DNA of 64,000 nucleotides from CAIKLP01 sp965279595 (GTDB lineage Bacteria > Bacteroidota > Bacteroidia > Sphingobacteriales > Sphingobacteriaceae), in assembly GCA_965279595.1 (NCBI GenBank), contig OZ257246.1:310001-374000 (forward strand), in the 5' to 3' direction. A program made the translations under genes and the position numbers. A model generated the notes under the pieces. It was given only the letters and a program-made list of their open reading frames with translations. It did not search any database and was not told where the DNA came from. Positions 61,401 to 64,000 of this stretch are shown here, piece after piece. Position 1 is the first letter of the stretch. Each line of letters opens with the position of its first letter.

Positions 61401-61502
61401 TGCGCAAGCAATAATCAAGTAAAATTAAGTGATGAAATCACTAAAAAAGTAACTGGTTACCAAAAAGATTTTGCGTTCTTATATAATACTGGACAAAACT
61501 AA
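58458..61502 (+). CDS. DUF2723 membrane protein, putative glycosyltransferase
   Basis: A 1014-residue protein from ATG 58458. An in-frame ATG at 58308 would add 50 residues, but family members begin close to KFKQLNNIFGWLAFAIATITYALTMEPTASYWDCGEF, so the shorter form is preferred. That segment holds the acidic residues expected in GT-C type enzymes and is followed by VVHPPGAPMFLLIERL. About ten or more membrane helices fill residues 10-600; a soluble periplasmic part with QYPYQPRERDYAYVGSFYAF, MGDNETYPLWYAQEVEGIRTDVRVVNLSLLGMDWYINQM follows. The family resembles protein O-mannosyltransferases, so a role in surface glycosylation is likely but unproven. Confidence 0.85.
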   Translation: MLKFKQLNNIFGWLAFAIATITYALTMEPTASYWDCGEFISAAYKLQVVHPPGAPMFLLIERLFAIFAGSNISNVAFFTNLGSGLSSSFTILFLFWSITMLAAKLVDDKGPEYSTTSKILIFGSGLVGALAYTFSDTFWFSAVETEVYAMSSLCTAVVFWAILKWENIADERHSDRWLVFISLIVGLSIGVHLLNLLAIPAIAFVYYFKRFKTTTKGLVYTSIASIAILGFIQFVIIPGIISTATKFDLLFVNGMGMPFWTGAMLWFIIVIAAVVLATRYSIKKGNVILHTAMMCLTAVLIGYSSYTMIPIRAKADPNINMYANDNIFNLLSYINREQYGETPLLTGQYFTAKLTDEKEGSMQYAIVGDKYVETGRKTTPIWEPVQSGFFPRMWSNQANHISFYKSWASLKSTTKRPSFGENISFFVSYQMGHMYWRYFMWNFAGRQNDIQGHGNITDGNWLSGIKAIDEYRLGPQSNLPDYLASNTSRNELYFLPLILGILGLVFHFRKNIKDASVVGMLFFFTGLAIVIYLNQYPYQPRERDYAYVGSFYAFSLWIGLGVLGIYELIKKKLNGPVIAFGITTISLLAAPVLMAATEWDDHDRSNRTVVKDFAADYLNSCAPNAVLFTMGDNETYPLWYAQEVEGIRTDVRVVNLSLLGMDWYINQMKKKTLDGTGVPFTLSPDKYTQGTRDYIPYYDMKINGPADLKEVVNFVTSTNQQAMMQTRAGKSINVLPTRTLRIKIDKSKVMQAGVVSAKDSAQIVDYIDFTLNKDGLVKNDLMVLDLLANNIWDRPIYFAATMGQDNYYGLNDYLQLEGLALRLIPIRSPRNPYGTAGRVNTEIMYDNIMNKFKWGNMSGDKIFIDPETARMTYSFRIQFFQMCDMLLAEGKKDSCLKALDLMMSVMPKHGVPLNYKVFDFRFVDQYYRCDQKTKGDVLANNIIAEVAQNLDYYKQYNGKKSPMYADDVQQGIAVMNELARICASNNQVKLSDEITKKVTGYQKDFAFLYNTGQN

Positions 61503-61521
61503 TTAGCTTGAGTAAAACAAA

Positions 61522-61555
61522 AAAACTCCTCTAAAAAATAGAGGAGTTTTTTTTT
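61522..61555 (+). terminator. Strong terminator of the DUF2723 gene
   Basis: AAAACTCCTCTA (61522-61533) pairs with TAGAGGAGTTTT (61539-61550) over a 5-base loop, followed by more T residues to 61555. Confidence 0.9.
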
Positions 61556-61612
61556 GTTCTCTGAATTCAAAATTAATTGTAACCTTTTCGAAACTGCTTC
61601 CGTATAAAGTCC

Positions 61613-62047
61613 ATGTATCCTAAACCCTGCATGATGAATCAAACTTTAACAAATCAAATCGAGATTGACAATATCATTCTTAGCTTTAATCAACATATTA
61701 AACCTAAGCAAGCAAGCATTCATATTTTGTTAGCTGAAGTGTCTACAAGTATTATAAAAGTAGCGAACTTGTATTATAACTGTGGACAAATTCACCAAGC
61801 CAATGAGATGATTAATAATTTAGCAAATTGGTTAAAGAAAGATTTGACTTATTTTATTTCATTCAGTGGAGAAAGCAAAAAGTTATATGAATGGGATGTT
61901 GTTTGTGGATTACAAATGCTAGGCAACTTAATTACTTTATTGCAAGAACAGCATCAAATAGAATTAGCAAATATTTTATTAAAAGATTATCGTAAACTAA
62001 ATGTAATTTATGCCGATGATTTTACACAAGAAAAATTAAGTGCATAA
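61613..62047 (+). CDS. Small helical protein of unknown function
   Basis: A 144-residue protein, probably all helical and cytosolic. Segments ASIHILLAEVSTSIIKVANLYYNCGQIHQANEMINNLANWLKKDL and LQMLGNLITLLQEQHQIELANILLKDYRKL look like packed amphipathic helices, perhaps TPR-like. I do not recognise a family. Starts at 61613, or at the paired ATG codons 61631/61634, are possible. It stands alone between two terminators. Confidence 0.55.
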   Translation: MYPKPCMMNQTLTNQIEIDNIILSFNQHIKPKQASIHILLAEVSTSIIKVANLYYNCGQIHQANEMINNLANWLKKDLTYFISFSGESKKLYEWDVVCGLQMLGNLITLLQEQHQIELANILLKDYRKLNVIYADDFTQEKLSA

Positions 62048-62071
62048 TTAACACAACAAAATCAACAACAA

Positions 62072-62106
62072 AAAAGGGCAAGTAATTTAATTTTACTTGC
62101 CCTTTT
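62072..62106. terminator. Bidirectional terminator between the helical protein gene and accA
   Basis: AAAAGGGCAAGTAA (62072-62085) and TTACTTGCCCTTTT (62093-62106) form a perfect 14-bp stem with a 7-base loop and A/T-runs on both sides; it serves both convergent genes. Confidence 0.88.
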
Positions 62107-62124
62107 AATTTATACCAATTCTTT

Positions 62125-63084
62125 TTATCCTTCAGTTACAACACCCATTGCACAGAATTTTGCAATACGCTCATCAATTCTTTTTTGTGAATCCATCTTT
62201 CCTAATTTCGCTAAATCATCAATGATTTGTTGCTTAATGGTTGCTGCCATCATTGCAGGATCATTATGCGCACCACCAATTGGTTCTGGAATAATTCCAT
62301 CTATCAATTTATTTTGCAACATATCAGGAGCAGTTAATTTCAAAGCTTCTGCTGCACGTTCTTTAAAATCCCAACTTCTCCACAAAATAGAAGAACATGA
62401 TTCAGGAGAGATTACTGAATACCATGTGTATTGTAACATGTAAACTCGATCTCCAATACCAATTCCTAATGCTCCACCTGATGCACCTTCGCCTACAATG
62501 AAACAAAGTACTGGTACTTTCAAAACTGACATTTCCAATAAATTTCTTGCAATTGCTTCTCCTTGTCCGCGTTCTTCTGCTTCTAAACCTGGGTATGCTC
62601 CTGGGGTGTCAATGAATGTTACAATGGGTTTGTTAAACTTCTCTGCCAACTTCATTAAACGTAAAGCTTTGCGGTAACCTTCAGGATTTGCCATTCCGAA
62701 ATTTCGATATTGACGCATTTTAGTATTTGCTCCTTTTTGATGGCCAATAAACATCACTGTTTGCCCATTCAAAGTTCCAAAACCACCTACAATTGCTTTG
62801 TCATCTTTTACCGTTCTATCACCATGCATTTCTATAAAATCATCACATATAGACTCGATATAATGTAAAGTATATGGCCTTTCAGGATGACGAGAAATTT
62901 GAACTTTTTGCCAACCATTTAGGTTTGCATAAATATCTTTTCTAGTCTTTTCAATTTTTTGTTCTAACTCTTGAATAGTGGCAGTTACATCAACTTTCGA
63001 TTTATCTGCAACTTGTTTCACTTTTTCCATTTGATCCATCAATTCTTCAATTGGTTTCTCAAAGTCAAATGAATTCTGGTTCAT
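62125..63084 (-). CDS. accA: Acetyl-CoA carboxylase carboxyltransferase subunit alpha
   Basis: A 319-residue subunit that, with AccD, transfers CO2 from carboxybiotin to acetyl-CoA, the first step of fatty acid synthesis. FDFEKPIEELMDQMEKVKQVADK is the usual helical start; RPYTLHYIESICDDFIEMHGDR, NPEGYRKALRLMKLAEKFNKPIVTFIDTPGAYPGLEAEERGQGEAIARNLLEMS and VIGEGASGGALGIGIGDRVYMLQYTWYSVISPE-like segments are diagnostic. It is a single gene; accD is not nearby. Confidence 0.97.
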   Translation of the reverse strand: MNQNSFDFEKPIEELMDQMEKVKQVADKSKVDVTATIQELEQKIEKTRKDIYANLNGWQKVQISRHPERPYTLHYIESICDDFIEMHGDRTVKDDKAIVGGFGTLNGQTVMFIGHQKGANTKMRQYRNFGMANPEGYRKALRLMKLAEKFNKPIVTFIDTPGAYPGLEAEERGQGEAIARNLLEMSVLKVPVLCFIVGEGASGGALGIGIGDRVYMLQYTWYSVISPESCSSILWRSWDFKERAAEALKLTAPDMLQNKLIDGIIPEPIGGAHNDPAMMAATIKQQIIDDLAKLGKMDSQKRIDERIAKFCAMGVVTEG

Positions 63085-63220
63085 ACGCTTTCTAATTATC
63101 GAGTGAAATTACTATTTTTTTATGAAGCGAAAAATTTTAATGCCATTTATTAGTAACCGATTGACTAACAGGTATTAAAATGGCAATTTGATTAAATTAC
63201 AAATAGCAGTTTAAGAAACA

Positions 63221-63275
63221 AAAAAGCAATGCGTATATATAATAAATAATAAAATAACTATACACATTGCTTTTT
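63221..63275 (-). terminator. Terminator of the secreted HMA protein gene
   Basis: AAAAAGCAATG (63221-63231) pairs with CATTGCTTTTT (63265-63275); GTATA/TATAC (63233-63237, 63259-63263) extend the stem. A long AT loop remains. The minus strand continues in T residues. Confidence 0.65.
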
Positions 63276-63300
63276 GTCAATAAAGAAAACACAGAGACTT

Positions 63301-63891
63301 TTATTCAAGTATAACCACTTTATAATGATTAATCTCTCCGTTTTCGGGTTTAAAATTTTCAACCAAAGTAATGATAGTAGATTCGGAAATTTTTGTTGAA
63401 TCATAAACCACTTTTGCTTTCTTAGTATCGTAATTTACCTCAGATAATTTCACACCTTTTTGTTTATACAAAGTAGATTCTATTCCTTTTGCACAGCCCA
63501 TTTCACACGTCATTCCTTCAATGATAAAATTCATCACTTTTAAATTATTTGCTTTTGCTGATAAAGGATCTCTTTCATACTTACAACAAGGAGGAAGTGC
63601 TTTATAATCTTTATCATTCGCTCGGTTATTTTCTGTATCATGTCCAGCTTTTGCAATGGCTTGTTGAATAGCTGCATTGTTTGTTTTACTTTGATCGTAA
63701 GTAATTACAACTCTTCCTTTAATGATATCCATTTTTGTTTGACTTACACCTGGAATTGCAGCAGTGACCCCCTCAACTCTTTCTATGCAATGATCACAAT
63801 TACCCTTTACTTTTATAGTGTCAGTTTTTGTTTGTGCTTGTGTGAAAATAGAACTCAGTAAAATCATCACAATAAATAATATTTTTTTCAT
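63301..63891 (-). CDS. Exported protein with two HMA (heavy-metal-associated) domains
   Basis: A 196-residue protein with a signal peptide (MKKILFIVMILLSSIFTQAQ). HMA domain 1 (about 22-90) has the CxxC site in VKGNCDHCIERV; a short linker has PPCCKYERD; HMA domain 2 (about 115-192) has IEGMTCEMGCAKGIE, a CxxxC variant. Such periplasmic double-HMA proteins are seen beside TonB-dependent receptors in Bacteroidota, and the gene just upstream encodes the end of one. Cu or another soft metal is the likely ligand (inference). The two genes are three bases apart and likely co-transcribed. Confidence 0.82.
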   Translation of the reverse strand: MKKILFIVMILLSSIFTQAQTKTDTIKVKGNCDHCIERVEGVTAAIPGVSQTKMDIIKGRVVITYDQSKTNNAAIQQAIAKAGHDTENNRANDKDYKALPPCCKYERDPLSAKANNLKVMNFIIEGMTCEMGCAKGIESTLYKQKGVKLSEVNYDTKKAKVVYDSTKISESTIITLVENFKPENGEINHYKVVILE

Positions 63892-63894
63892 TTT

Positions 63895-64000
63895 TTATTT
63901 TTTAGCAGTGAATTGATAACGGAAACCAACATAAATTCTTCTTCCATCCATTGGGCCCCAAATATAAGAGGCATCAAAGTATGGACCATAAGGATCGTCA
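63895..64000 (-). CDS. TonB-dependent receptor, C-terminal end only
   Basis: The last 35 codons before TAA at 63895 are visible; the rest lies beyond the window. The residues DPYGPYFDASYIWGPMDGRRIYVGFRYQF and a short AKK end are the final strands of a TonB-dependent outer-membrane barrel, with the aromatic FRYQF close to the C-terminus. The substrate cannot be read from this part; the adjoining secreted HMA protein gene suggests a metal such as copper. Confidence 0.75.
   Translation of the reverse strand, partial: DDPYGPYFDASYIWGPMDGRRIYVGFRYQFTAKK

Overview
The window looks like a chromosomal segment of a low-GC member of the Bacteroidota, probably of the Chitinophagales/Sphingobacteriales type, though the order is a guess. 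Four things support this. Two secreted proteins carry C-terminal type IX secretion (T9SS) sorting domains. Family contents include DUF2723, DUF4249-like, DUF4919 and DUF3347 proteins. Several promoters match the Bacteroidota pattern TTG-N19/20-TAnnTTTG. The str-S10-spc-alpha ribosomal cluster is continuous, has no tuf between fusA and rpsJ, and has map and infA after secY. No insertion sequence, prophage, CRISPR array or rRNA gene was seen.

Layout. 1-3.2 kb: the 5' end of a DUF5808-type gene, a lipoprotein gene, and a minus-strand run (methyltransferase, OsmC, VOC protein, AlkD-like DNA glycosylase). 3.3-6.4 kb: an operon for an MbnP-like protein, an MbnH/MauG-like dihaem enzyme and a T9SS-exported YHYH protein. 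6.5-9.7 kb: an eight-gene minus-strand run of small proteins (two PhnB-like VOC proteins, SRPBCC, DoxX, DUF1801, a membrane protein, a 70-aa orphan and a zinc-knuckle/alpha-CTD-like protein). 9.8-10.8 kb: a DJ-1/AraC regulator. 10.8-16.8 kb: a copper-resistance cluster (AraC regulator with a CxxC N-terminus, CopA ATPase, small metallochaperone, DUF3347 protein, multicopper oxidase with an added beta-barrel-like tail). 16.9-21.2 kb: a giant CheB/CheR/PAS/histidine kinase/receiver hybrid. 21.5-33.7 kb: a LamG T9SS protein, a methyltransferase/SRPBCC/DUF4919 run, proline catabolism (pruA), an acyl-CoA carboxylase subunit, M42 and M13 peptidases, and an unusual HExxH lipoprotein with a small lipoprotein partner. 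34-37.2 kb: dnaK and a DUF4249-like lipoprotein. 37.3-55.6 kb: the whole ribosomal protein cluster on the minus strand, from rpsL to rplQ. 55.7-58.2 kb: pth, rplY/ctc, prs and tRNA-Gln. 58.3-64 kb: a DUF2723 membrane protein, a small orphan, accA, a secreted two-HMA-domain protein and the 3' end of a TonB-dependent receptor.

Three loci (3.3-6.4, 10.8-16.8 and 63.3-64 kb) point to copper handling at the cell surface, in the periplasm and at the inner membrane. The main anomalies are: rpmD (L30), which needs one extra base to be read full length; a perfect -7 promoter element inside a long inverted repeat between rpsN and rpsH; hairpins in several of the longer gaps of the ribosomal cluster; and the multicopper oxidase/barrel fusion. 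Functions are inferred from recognisable motifs; no database search was possible.
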